Shown piece after piece: positions 7,327 to 14,014 of a stretch of DNA of 29,344 bases. Below the pieces are notes generated by a model that saw only the letters and a program-made list of their open reading frames with translations, was not told the DNA's origin and searched no databases. The translations under genes and the position numbers were made by a program. Source of the stretch: an uncultured Clostridia bacterium (lineage in GTDB: Bacteria > Bacillota > Clostridia > TANB77 > CAG-508); assembly GCA_934155625.1 (NCBI GenBank), contig CAKPHD010000019.1, forward strand, positions 1 through 29,344. The letters run 5' to 3'. Numbering within the stretch: the first letter of the stretch is position 1; each line of letters starts with the position of its first letter.

Positions 7327-8289
7327 ATGTTACCAGAAACACTAAGCTTTCTTCACAACAAATACCAACTCGCTCTCCAACAATCATCTAACATCTTAGA
7401 GATAGTTAAAAACTTGTTTTCTATCTTAAAAGATGAAGAGGTTTCAGAAGCAGATGCAGAAGCATTTGACTCATTTATTGATGGACTCAGAGGCTGCTAT
7501 CGTTTTCGGGAGAAAACATTTGTAATAACCAATGTAATTACATATATTACTATAACAATTATGTACATAATCCTTTGGTTAAACGAAAACAATAATATTC
7601 ACCTAGATATCAATTGGTATTCTAGGAGAAAGTCACTTGAAAGTGAACTTACAAAAATTCTCAGAAAATCCGCAGAAAATTCATCTATCAATATAAGAGA
7701 TAGATTTGGAATTCGTGGAATTCTTTTGAATAATTGCTCTGAAGCAGACGCAGACAAATATATTCATATTATATTTGATGCAATTTCAGGAATTATCGCA
7801 TCCAAAAACAGACGTATGCATAAAGAATTTTCAGATTGGATTTTTTCAAATAATGGAATTAATGAAATTGATAAACATATTATTAATTACGTTTTAGATA
7901 TTCCATTTAGAATTGAATTCATCAAAGATTTCATTCGAGAACCCAAAGGCAATAACTATCAGTCATTGCAATTTACATTGACAATCCAAATGTACTCTGA
8001 AGTATTACCTGGATGTCAGATGGAAGTTCAGTTACGTAGCAAAAAGATGCATGAAGAAGCTGAATATGGTTCTGCTTCTCACACAGAATACAAGAAATAT
8101 TCTAAAGATGGTTCTGATGAAGAAGATCCAATCAACAAAGTATTTGTTGTAGATAATTTTTCAAAAATAAACATAGTTGGTTTTACTAGCTATGAAAACA
8201 AGGAGTATGATCAAGATGGTATACACTTTGCAAAAGAATTTTCCGATAGGAGAATTTCTACAACGCTAGTTCCTAAAAAAACTATGTAA
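7327..8289 (+). CDS. RelA/SpoT synthetase-domain protein with an unusual N-terminal module
   Basis: RelA/SpoT synthetase domains transfer pyrophosphate from ATP to GDP or GTP, making (p)ppGpp; some relatives modify other nucleotides, and toxic ones exist. The 320 residues contain RDRFGIRG at 124-131 (metal-binding Asp125), YQSLQ at 211-215 (canonical YQSLH, with His replaced by Gln) and EVQLRSKKMHEEAEYG from 233, followed by SHTEYKK. There is no HD hydrolase, TGS or ACT domain, so this is a small stand-alone synthetase type. Residues 1-60 repeat the preceding 60-aa protein. A very hydrophobic stretch at about 65-85 could be a membrane or buried helix. The ATG at 7327 is chosen from GGAGG eight to nine bases upstream; an in-frame TTG at 7303 has no such support. 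A GC-rich terminator follows. Confidence 0.82.
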   Translation: MLPETLSFLHNKYQLALQQSSNILEIVKNLFSILKDEEVSEADAEAFDSFIDGLRGCYRFREKTFVITNVITYITITIMYIILWLNENNNIHLDINWYSRRKSLESELTKILRKSAENSSINIRDRFGIRGILLNNCSEADADKYIHIIFDAISGIIASKNRRMHKEFSDWIFSNNGINEIDKHIINYVLDIPFRIEFIKDFIREPKGNNYQSLQFTLTIQMYSEVLPGCQMEVQLRSKKMHEEAEYGSASHTEYKKYSKDGSDEEDPINKVFVVDNFSKINIVGFTSYENKEYDQDGIHFAKEFSDRRISTTLVPKKTM

Positions 8290-8298
8290 AACCTTTCA

Positions 8299-8333
8299 CC
8301 CCCACAGAAATATTTTCTATGGGGGGATTTTTT
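8299..8333 (+). terminator. Rho-independent terminator after the RelA/SpoT gene
   Basis: CCCCC at 8299-8303 pairs with the G run at 8321-8325, with AGAAA/TTTCT extending the stem, and six T residues follow at 8328-8333. Confidence 0.88.
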
Positions 8334-8338
8334 ATGTT

Positions 8339-8405
8339 GGTACCGATAGGACCGGTTCTCTGACGTGCATTTTTTGCACCGATAAGAACCGGTCCCATCG
8401 GTGCA
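8339..8405. repeat. ACCGGT-motif large inverted repeat (two copies head to head)
   Basis: Two 31-base arms (8339-8369 and 8375-8405) are near-complementary across a five-T loop. Each arm contains the core GATAAGAACCGGTCCC or its complement, and the second arm is itself palindromic at its ends (GCACCGAT with ATCGGTGC). A third copy of the core is at 19090-19120. It fills the gap between the RelA/SpoT terminator and the mtaB stop codon. It could act as a terminator for mtaB or be a REP-like mobile hairpin. Confidence 0.85.
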
Positions 8406-8406
8406 T

Positions 8407-9708
8407 TTATATTGGTAAGTCAGTTAACTCTAAGATTCTAACGTTTTTTAATGTATTTTCTAAATTTTCATCAGTTTTATATTTTACTAATATATAATTT
8501 TGAGTATGTCCTCTAAAATATGTTATTCCATCTTCTACTTCTTTATCTTCAAATAAAACTTCAACTTCTTTGCCTACAAGTTGTTGATTATACATTTTTT
8601 GATTTTCATTTGATAATTCAATCAATTTCTTACTTCTTGCTTCTTTTATATTTCCATCTATTTGATTTGGCATAACTGCTGCTCTCGTTCCTTTTCTTGG
8701 CGAGTATTGAAATACATGCATTTTATATAATTTTACTTCTTTTAAAAATTGATATGTAGTTTCAAATTCTTCTTCAGTTTCTCCTGGAAATCCTACTATT
8801 ATATCTGTTGTTAGCATTACATCATCATAGTATCTTCTTAGTCTTTCTATTATTTCTTTAACTTCTGACGTTGTGTATTTTCTATTCATTCTTTTTAATG
8901 TTGCATCACAACCACTTTGCAGTGATAAATGAAAATGATGGCACATTTTTTCTAATTTTGATAGTCTTTGCATAAATTCTTCTGTTATGACTTTAGGCTC
9001 CAATGATCCAAGTCTAATCCTCTTTACTCCTTCTATCTCATTTATTTTTTCTAATAATTCTATTAATCCATTTTCATTTCCAAAGTCTCTTCCATATGAC
9101 GCAACATGAATTCCTGTTATTACAACTTCTTTTATTCCATTTTGTGCAATTTGTGTAATTTCTTTTATTATACTTTCTGCATTTCTGCTTCTAACTCTTC
9201 CTCTTGCATATGGAATGATACAGTATGAACAAAATTGATTACATCCATCTTGGACTTTTATAAATGCTCTTGTTTTTTCTGTATATGTAATTTGTCCCAT
9301 GTCTTCAAATTCTTTTTTGGTTGCTATATCTTCTATTTCTATTAATTTATTTTCATTGTGATTTTCCATAAATTTTTCTACATATTGTACAATATTTGCT
9401 TTTTCTTCATTTCCAAGTACTATATCTATTTCTGACATTTTTTCTAAATCATTTTTAGCTACTTGAGCATAACATCCAACAGCTGCAATTATTGCAGATG
9501 GATTTTTTTCTTTTACTCTTCTTAATGAATGTCTTGATTTCCTATCTGACATGTTTGTCACTGTACAGGTATTTACTATGCAAACATCTGATATATCATC
9601 ATTCATATCTACTATTTCATATCCCGCTTCTTTGAATTTTTGTGCCATTGCATTTGTTTCATATTGATTTACTTTGCACCCAAGTGTATAAAAACTTACT
9701 TTTTTCAT
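8407..9708 (-). CDS. mtaB: tRNA t6A37 C2-methylthiotransferase MtaB
   Basis: This radical SAM methylthiotransferase converts t6A37 to ms2t6A in ANN-decoding tRNAs. The N-terminal UPF0004 domain carries its three cluster cysteines at 11, 48 and 79. The radical SAM motif is Cys156, Cys160 and Cys163 within GCNQFCSYCIIPYARGR. A TRAM-like domain is at about 370-433. Length (433) and the opening VSFYTLGCKVNQYETNAM fit MtaB (YqeV) rather than MiaB. A terminator lies between it and the upstream ROK gene, and only about 30 bp remain for its own control region, so readthrough from the ROK operon is likely. Confidence 0.93.
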   Translation of the reverse strand: MKKVSFYTLGCKVNQYETNAMAQKFKEAGYEIVDMNDDISDVCIVNTCTVTNMSDRKSRHSLRRVKEKNPSAIIAAVGCYAQVAKNDLEKMSEIDIVLGNEEKANIVQYVEKFMENHNENKLIEIEDIATKKEFEDMGQITYTEKTRAFIKVQDGCNQFCSYCIIPYARGRVRSRNAESIIKEITQIAQNGIKEVVITGIHVASYGRDFGNENGLIELLEKINEIEGVKRIRLGSLEPKVITEEFMQRLSKLEKMCHHFHLSLQSGCDATLKRMNRKYTTSEVKEIIERLRRYYDDVMLTTDIIVGFPGETEEEFETTYQFLKEVKLYKMHVFQYSPRKGTRAAVMPNQIDGNIKEARSKKLIELSNENQKMYNQQLVGKEVEVLFEDKEVEDGITYFRGHTQNYILVKYKTDENLENTLKNVRILELTDLPI

Positions 9709-9739
9709 TTTTTACTATATCCCTTTCTTAATTTTTTCA

Positions 9740-9772
9740 AAAAAATAGATTGGAAAAGAATTATTTTTCCAA
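9740..9772 (-). terminator. Terminator after the ROK kinase gene
   Basis: On the minus strand TTGGAAAA (complement of 9765-9772) pairs with TTTTCCAA (complement of 9750-9757), followed by a seven-U tract from 9746 to 9740. The hairpin is AT-rich and may be partial, allowing mtaB expression. Confidence 0.75.
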
Positions 9773-9789
9773 CCTGATTTATTATATTT

Positions 9790-10689
9790 TTATATAAGTG
9801 TTGCTCCAATAATTCCCGCATCATTTTTTAATTCTGCAAGTTTTATTATTATATCACATCTTTTGTTAAATAGCAAATTTCCACTTAGCAAAGCCTTTTT
9901 TAAAGGTTGATATAAAATATCTTCATATTCGGCAAAACTTCCCCCTAAACATATTGCTTCTGGTTCAAATATGTTTATTATATTTGAAATTCCTATGCTT
10001 AAATCTTCTATATAATTATTTATCATATATTTTAATGTTGAATTATCTGGATTTTGACGTATAAATTCTCTTACACATTCTCCATCTAAAGAATCCAAAT
10101 TAAATTCTTTTACTAATTTTTCTTTAAATCTTTTTAGACTTGCATATACTTCAAAACATCCTCTTTTTCCACAATTACATAATGCTCCATTTTTATGAAT
10201 TATTGTATGGCTAAATTCAAACCCTGGTACATTTTTAGGTTCTAATAATTTTCCATCAAAAATCACTGCACTTCCTACCCCTGTTCCTATACATAGGAAT
10301 ACACTATTATCATATCCTTGTAAAGCTCCATATTTTTGTTCTGCAAGTGCTGCACATTTTCCATCATTTTTTAATTTTACATCTATTGTATAACCAAGTT
10401 TTAACAAATTTTCTTGTATGATTGTTCCTAATTCATAGTTTTCTATTCCCAAGTTTACAGCTTTTATAATTTTTTTATCAGTTACTGTTCCTGGCACTGC
10501 AATTCCTATTTGATTAACTCCATATGCTTGTAATATTCCTACTACATTTTCTGTTATGTATTTTTCTATTTTGTTTTCTATATCTTTTTTGTCTTTTATG
10601 AATGTTTCTTTTTCAAACACTATAGTTCCATCATTTTCAACTAGACCTATTCCTATATGGCTTCCACCAATATCTATTCCTATTTTCAT
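9790..10689 (-). CDS. ROK-family sugar kinase (probable glucokinase)
   Basis: ROK proteins phosphorylate glucose or related hexoses, or act as sugar-responsive repressors. This one has no N-terminal helix-turn-helix, so it is the kinase type. It begins with the phosphate-binding IGIDIGGSHIGIG. The catalytic Asp is Asp109 in LKNDGKCAALAE, and CIGTGVGSAVI at 133-143 is the second ATP-binding loop. The zinc site uses His161 and Cys171, Cys173 and Cys178 in CNCGKRGC. Length 299 is normal. It is the last gene of a three-gene - strand operon after two small membrane proteins, 19 bp downstream of the second. The sugar substrate is not determinable; glucose is the family default. Confidence 0.88.
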   Translation of the reverse strand: MKIGIDIGGSHIGIGLVENDGTIVFEKETFIKDKKDIENKIEKYITENVVGILQAYGVNQIGIAVPGTVTDKKIIKAVNLGIENYELGTIIQENLLKLGYTIDVKLKNDGKCAALAEQKYGALQGYDNSVFLCIGTGVGSAVIFDGKLLEPKNVPGFEFSHTIIHKNGALCNCGKRGCFEVYASLKRFKEKLVKEFNLDSLDGECVREFIRQNPDNSTLKYMINNYIEDLSIGISNIINIFEPEAICLGGSFAEYEDILYQPLKKALLSGNLLFNKRCDIIIKLAELKNDAGIIGATLI

Positions 10690-10708
10690 ATCAGTATCAT
10701 CCTTTCAT

Positions 10709-11221
10709 TTATCTTATGTATATTTTTATGATTGATACAGCAACTACTGCTAAAATATTACCAATACATAAAAAATATCCTACAGGAACATCGCTTAATT
10801 TTACTTTTTTATTACCATTGTTTTTTTGCTTTATTTTTCCAATTATTAAATAAAATAATATTTCTAATGCTGTTAAAATTATTGTATATGTAAAAATGTT
10901 GATTCCTGTAAATACTAGCATAATATTAAATAACATCAAAATTCCTGTTGTATAACTATTTTCAGCATATCTTTTTACTATAAAAGTATCTAATGTTATT
11001 AATATAATATATATTCCAAGATATATTATACTTGCCTTTAGACTTGATTCCTTAATTATATACATATATATCATATATACGATTGATAAAATTATACCTA
11101 CTGAAATAACTGATTTTTCCATTTTCAAATATTTTTTATCTATTCTAGATATTATCACTAATATTGATATGTACAAAATTGTAAATATATATGTTATTAT
11201 TGTTAATAGATTTATATTCAT
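10709..11221 (-). CDS. Multi-pass membrane protein, possibly a degenerate prepilin-peptidase-like protein
   Basis: The 170 residues form about five or six hydrophobic helices separated by short charged loops. The region SRIDKKYLKMEKSVISV near 25-41 and KLSDVPVGYFLCIGNILAV near 141-159 resemble, respectively, the first Asp loop and the C-terminal IPFGPFLxxG segment of type IV prepilin peptidases (A24). The second catalytic GxGD motif is absent, and the protein lacks the usual N-terminal methylase domain. If the resemblance is real, this is a catalytically dead relative; it may simply be an unrelated membrane protein. It lies 13 bp after a small membrane-anchored protein gene and 19 bp before the ROK kinase gene. 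Confidence 0.6.
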   Translation of the reverse strand: MNINLLTIITYIFTILYISILVIISRIDKKYLKMEKSVISVGIILSIVYMIYMYIIKESSLKASIIYLGIYIILITLDTFIVKRYAENSYTTGILMLFNIMLVFTGINIFTYTIILTALEILFYLIIGKIKQKNNGNKKVKLSDVPVGYFLCIGNILAVVAVSIIKIYIR

Positions 11222-11234
11222 TTTTCTACCTTCT

Positions 11235-11435
11235 TTAGTTTATATTATTATTTTCATTTGTTTGTTCATTACCTTCTTGAAGATTTGTTGTCTGCGTATT
11301 TGTAGTATTTATGTTATTTTCTTCTACTTTATTAGGCTTTTCATATACCATTGCTATTATTACTCCACATATTATTATTGCTATTGCTAGTGTTACTAAT
11401 ATTGCAAGTGGAGTTTTTCCATCCTCTTTTTTCAT
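11235..11435 (-). CDS. Small membrane protein with an Asn/Thr-rich tail
   Basis: I do not recognise a family. The 66 residues contain one strong membrane helix at about 10-30 after a short positively charged N-terminus, followed by a polar tail very rich in Asn, Thr, Gln and Glu, presumably outside the cell. The ATG has AAAGGA at good distance, and a promoter lies upstream. It starts an apparent operon with the multi-pass protein and the ROK kinase. The low-complexity tail resembles that of the small surface protein at 23310-23648. Confidence 0.7.
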   Translation of the reverse strand: MKKEDGKTPLAILVTLAIAIIICGVIIAMVYEKPNKVEENNINTTNTQTTNLQEGNEQTNENNNIN

Positions 11436-11475
11436 ATTCTCTCATCCTTTCACTAAAATCTAATAAACTAATTAT

Positions 11476-11503
11476 ATTTTATATATTTTAACAAAAATGT
11501 CAA
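11476..11503 (-). promoter_or_regulatory. Promoter of the small membrane protein-ROK operon
   Basis: On the minus strand TTGACA (11498-11503) and TAAAAT (11476-11481) are 16 bp apart, about 40 bp upstream of the start codon. Confidence 0.65.
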
Positions 11504-11566
11504 TATTTTTAAGCAAATTGTCATGTAATTGTATTTTTTGTAATATTTTTGTAATCTTACTATTGA

Positions 11567-11595
11567 TTGACATAAACCTACAATAATGTTATAAT
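11567..11595 (+). promoter_or_regulatory. Consensus promoter of the 105-aa orphan gene
   Basis: TTGACA at 11567-11572 and TATAAT at 11590-11595 are exactly 17 bp apart. The leader (about 54 bases) contains two small hairpins, TGAC/GTCA and GGGC/GCCC, before GAGGT and the ATG. Confidence 0.9.
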
Positions 11596-11655
11596 AAAAG
11601 TGCATGACAAAGTCATAGCATTATAAGGGCAAAGCCCGGAAAGCGAGGTATTCTA

Positions 11656-11973
11656 ATGAATACGAAGAAAAATCCAATAAGTGAACAGATCAAAAATCAT
11701 TATGATGAAATGGTCAAAGCACGGAGATACTGTCAGAATGTAATGAAGGTTTTAGAAGAAGATAACTGTTTAGTAAGAGCAGAAGTTGGAATCTTAATAA
11801 AAGATATGCCAAGCTTCACTTTCTTAAAACATCAGGGTGATTTTTTAAGAGGATTACTTAGAAAAGTTTGCTCTACTGAAATTTCAACAGAAGAAGCTTA
11901 TGAAACAACTAGAATTGTATACTTGCAGATTCTGGATGCCATGAGTTTGATTAATAGTCACAAATTTGACTGA
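11656..11973 (+). CDS. Orphan 105-residue helical protein of unknown function
   Basis: I do not recognise a family. The protein has no membrane segment or signal peptide, is rich in charged residues and is predicted helical. Cysteines occur at 23, 35 and 68. The N-terminal segment IKNHYDEMVKARRYC weakly resembles the start of the 60-aa protein at 7130 (IK, Tyr, Glu, Lys at matching spacing); this is too little to claim homology. It has a perfect promoter, GAGGT upstream of the ATG, and a GC-rich terminator, so it is a free-standing gene. It uses codons such as CGG and CTG that are scarce in the neighbouring genes, as do the 7130 and 7327 genes, which hints at acquisition. Confidence 0.72.
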   Translation: MNTKKNPISEQIKNHYDEMVKARRYCQNVMKVLEEDNCLVRAEVGILIKDMPSFTFLKHQGDFLRGLLRKVCSTEISTEEAYETTRIVYLQILDAMSLINSHKFD

Positions 11974-11984
11974 TGGATTTATTT

Positions 11985-12018
11985 ACCCCCTCCGAATTAT
12001 TCGAAGGGGGTCTTTCTT
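11985..12018 (+). terminator. Terminator after the 105-aa gene
   Basis: ACCCCC at 11985-11990 pairs with GGGGGT at 12006-12011, with CGA/TCG extending inward, followed by the T-rich TCTTTCTT. Confidence 0.85.
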
Positions 12019-12033
12019 ATACTTATATAAAAT

Positions 12034-12420
12034 TTATTCTTTTTTCATTTTAGGTTTAGAAATTAAAGAAGCAATATATCCAAAAAATACAGCAGCAGCA
12101 ATGCCACCAGCAGAGGCAGTAACACCACCAGTAAAAGCTCCAATAATTCCAGATTCTTTAACACCTTTTATAGCACCTTTTGCAAGATTATATCCAAAAC
12201 CAGTTAATGGCACAGTTGCACCAGCACCAGCAAAATCAACAAGATATTGATAAATTCCTAGTCCTCCTAAAATAGTACCAGTAGTAACAAAAGCAACTAA
12301 AATTCTAGCAGGTGTCAATTTGGTTTTATCTATTAATATCTGGCCAATAACACAGATAAGTCCACCAACAACAAAACACTTTAATAAACCAATCCAAGAA
12401 ATACTTTGTACCCAATCCAT
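12034..12420 (-). CDS. spoVAE: Stage V sporulation protein AE
   Basis: SpoVAE is one of the SpoVA inner-membrane proteins that move calcium-dipicolinate into the forespore and out on germination. The 128 residues hold four or so membrane helices with the typical glycine-rich GGLICVIGQILID near the N-terminus and FAGAGATVPLTGFG in the middle, both shared with SpoVAC. The start is placed at the ATG at 12420, eight bases after AGGAGG; an in-frame GTG at 12429 overlaps that ribosome binding site and is rejected. It follows spoVAD by 12 bases. Confidence 0.94.
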   Translation of the reverse strand: MDWVQSISWIGLLKCFVVGGLICVIGQILIDKTKLTPARILVAFVTTGTILGGLGIYQYLVDFAGAGATVPLTGFGYNLAKGAIKGVKESGIIGAFTGGVTASAGGIAAAVFFGYIASLISKPKMKKE

Positions 12421-12432
12421 TAATTCCACCTC

Positions 12433-13434
12433 CTACATTTCAATACTAACTGCATGTGCAATACCAGGAATACTTTCTCCCTGTTGAGAAGAAGTTGAAT
12501 TAGTTAATGCACCAGTTGCAATTAATAATAGTCTTTTAATTTTTTTATTTTTTAACTGTTTGAAAAAATAACCTGAAAATACAGAAGCACAACATCCACA
12601 ACCACTGCCACCTGAATGTGTATCTTGTTTTTCTTTATCAAAAATCATAACACCACAGTCATTATAATTTGACTTTATATTATAGCCTTTGTCTAAAGCT
12701 AATTCTGTCAAAATCTCTTTTCCTACATGTCCTAAATCACCAGTAATAATTGCATCATAATATGATGGAGCTCGACCTGTATCTTTAAAGTGACAAACTA
12801 ATGTATCAAGTGCAGCTGGTGCCATTGCAGCCCCCATATTATTAGCATCTTTAATTCCCATATCTACAATTTTTCCAGAAGTTATATGTGTAATAAATGG
12901 ACCTTCTCCTGTTTTAGACAATATTGCTGAACCAGCACCTGTAACAGTCCATTGAGATGTCTGTGGTCTTTGATTTCCTAACTCTAATGGAAATCTAAAT
13001 TGTTTTTCTGCACTACAAAAATGACTTGATGCAGCACATATAACATGTTGTGCACAGGCTTCTGTAACAATTGCACCCAAACTAAGGCCTTCAACAAATG
13101 TTGAACAAGCTCCAAATATCCCTAAAAATGGTATGTTTAATTCTCTTAATCCAAAACTTGAAGAAATACATTGATTTAACAAATCTCCTGCAAAGCAGTA
13201 TTCTAAGTCATTTACTGCTATTCCTGATTTTGCAATTACTGCATTTACAGTTTCTTTAATTATTTTACTTTCAGACTTTTCCCAAGTTTTTTCTCCCCAA
13301 AACTCATCTTCTAAACATTGATCAAAATATTTAGCTAACGGTCCATTTGCTTCTTTAGGACCAACTATTGAAGCTACTTCTGTTATAACTGGTGGAGTAT
13401 CAAATTTTATTGTTTGTTTTCCTAATTTTTGCAT
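12433..13434 (-). CDS. spoVAD: Stage V sporulation protein AD (dipicolinate-binding)
   Basis: SpoVAD is a thiolase-fold protein bound to the outer side of the spore inner membrane that binds dipicolinic acid. The thiolase-like FGACSTFVEGLSLGA (Cys110) and the C-terminal GGSGCGCCASVFSGYF are conserved family features. Its 333 residues are the usual length, and no membrane segment is present. AAAGGAAG precedes the ATG. It sits between spoVAC and spoVAE with short gaps, in the standard C-D-E order. Confidence 0.96.
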   Translation of the reverse strand: MQKLGKQTIKFDTPPVITEVASIVGPKEANGPLAKYFDQCLEDEFWGEKTWEKSESKIIKETVNAVIAKSGIAVNDLEYCFAGDLLNQCISSSFGLRELNIPFLGIFGACSTFVEGLSLGAIVTEACAQHVICAASSHFCSAEKQFRFPLELGNQRPQTSQWTVTGAGSAILSKTGEGPFITHITSGKIVDMGIKDANNMGAAMAPAALDTLVCHFKDTGRAPSYYDAIITGDLGHVGKEILTELALDKGYNIKSNYNDCGVMIFDKEKQDTHSGGSGCGCCASVFSGYFFKQLKNKKIKRLLLIATGALTNSTSSQQGESIPGIAHAVSIEM

Positions 13435-13453
13435 AATTTTCTTCCTTTCTAAT

Positions 13454-13918
13454 TTAAACTAATGTAATTGATTGTGTATTAAAAATCAAATAAATTAATC
13501 CTACAATAATAGATGCTGAAATTCCAAAAACAAGCACAGGCCCTGCTACTGTAAACATCTTTCCTCCAACTCCCATTACATACCCTTCTGATTTATATTC
13601 CATAGCTGGTGAAACAATAGAATTTGCAAAACCTGTAATTGGAACTAATGAACCTGCTCCTGCAAATTTTCCAATTTTATTAAATACATTAAGACCTGTT
13701 AGAAATGCACTAATTGCTATTAATAAAATAGAAACTATAGTTCCTGACGTTTCTTGTGAAAGTCCTCTATATTTACATATATCCATAATTATTTGACCTA
13801 TTGAACAAATTAATCCACCTACCCAAAAAGCATTAAAACAATTCTTCCATATTGGTGAATTTGGTGATTTTTTGTCTACATAGTCTTGATAATCTTTTTT
13901 TGAATCTAATGGTTTCAT
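13454..13918 (-). CDS. spoVAC: Stage V sporulation protein AC
   Basis: SpoVAC is a SpoVA membrane component; the Bacillus protein has mechanosensitive-channel activity. The 154 residues have a hydrophilic N-terminus of about 30 residues, then four or five membrane helices with GGLICSIGQIIMD and FAGAGSLVPITGFANS, the signature segments shared with SpoVAE. AAAGGAGGTC stands just before the ATG. It is the first gene of the spoVAC-D-E operon; the preceding IMP dehydrogenase gene ends with its own terminator, so the operon has separate, probably forespore-specific, control. Confidence 0.95.
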   Translation of the reverse strand: MKPLDSKKDYQDYVDKKSPNSPIWKNCFNAFWVGGLICSIGQIIMDICKYRGLSQETSGTIVSILLIAISAFLTGLNVFNKIGKFAGAGSLVPITGFANSIVSPAMEYKSEGYVMGVGGKMFTVAGPVLVFGISASIIVGLIYLIFNTQSITLV

Positions 13919-13943
13919 AATGACCTCCTTTATTTACTGTTCT

Positions 13944-13972
13944 CAGTATTTCCAAAATAAAGAAAAATATGC
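13944..13972 (-). promoter_or_regulatory. Possible sigma-G-type promoter of spoVA
   Basis: On the minus strand GCATA (13968-13972) fits the sigma-G -35 pattern, and AATACTG (13944-13950), 17 bp later, is a partial match to CATnnTA. No sigma-A promoter is apparent. The match is weak, and the call leans on the known forespore expression of spoVA. Confidence 0.35.
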
Positions 13973-14009
13973 AAAATAAAAGGCAAGCTTCTTATTTTAG
14001 CTTACCTTT
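13973..14009 (-). terminator. Terminator after the IMP dehydrogenase gene
   Basis: On the minus strand AAAGGTAAGCT pairs with AGCTTGCCTTT (one T-G pair), followed by TATTTT. Confidence 0.75.
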
Positions 14010-14014
14010 AAAAA

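Noticed and set aside
11600..11655. Possible cyclic-di-GMP (GEMM-like) riboswitch before the 105-aa gene
   Set aside because: A GGGCAAAGCCC hairpin recalls part of the motif, but the leader is too short and lacks the second stem and tetraloop receptor.
12421..12429. GTG start for spoVAE
   Set aside because: It overlaps the AGGAGG site that serves the ATG at 12420.
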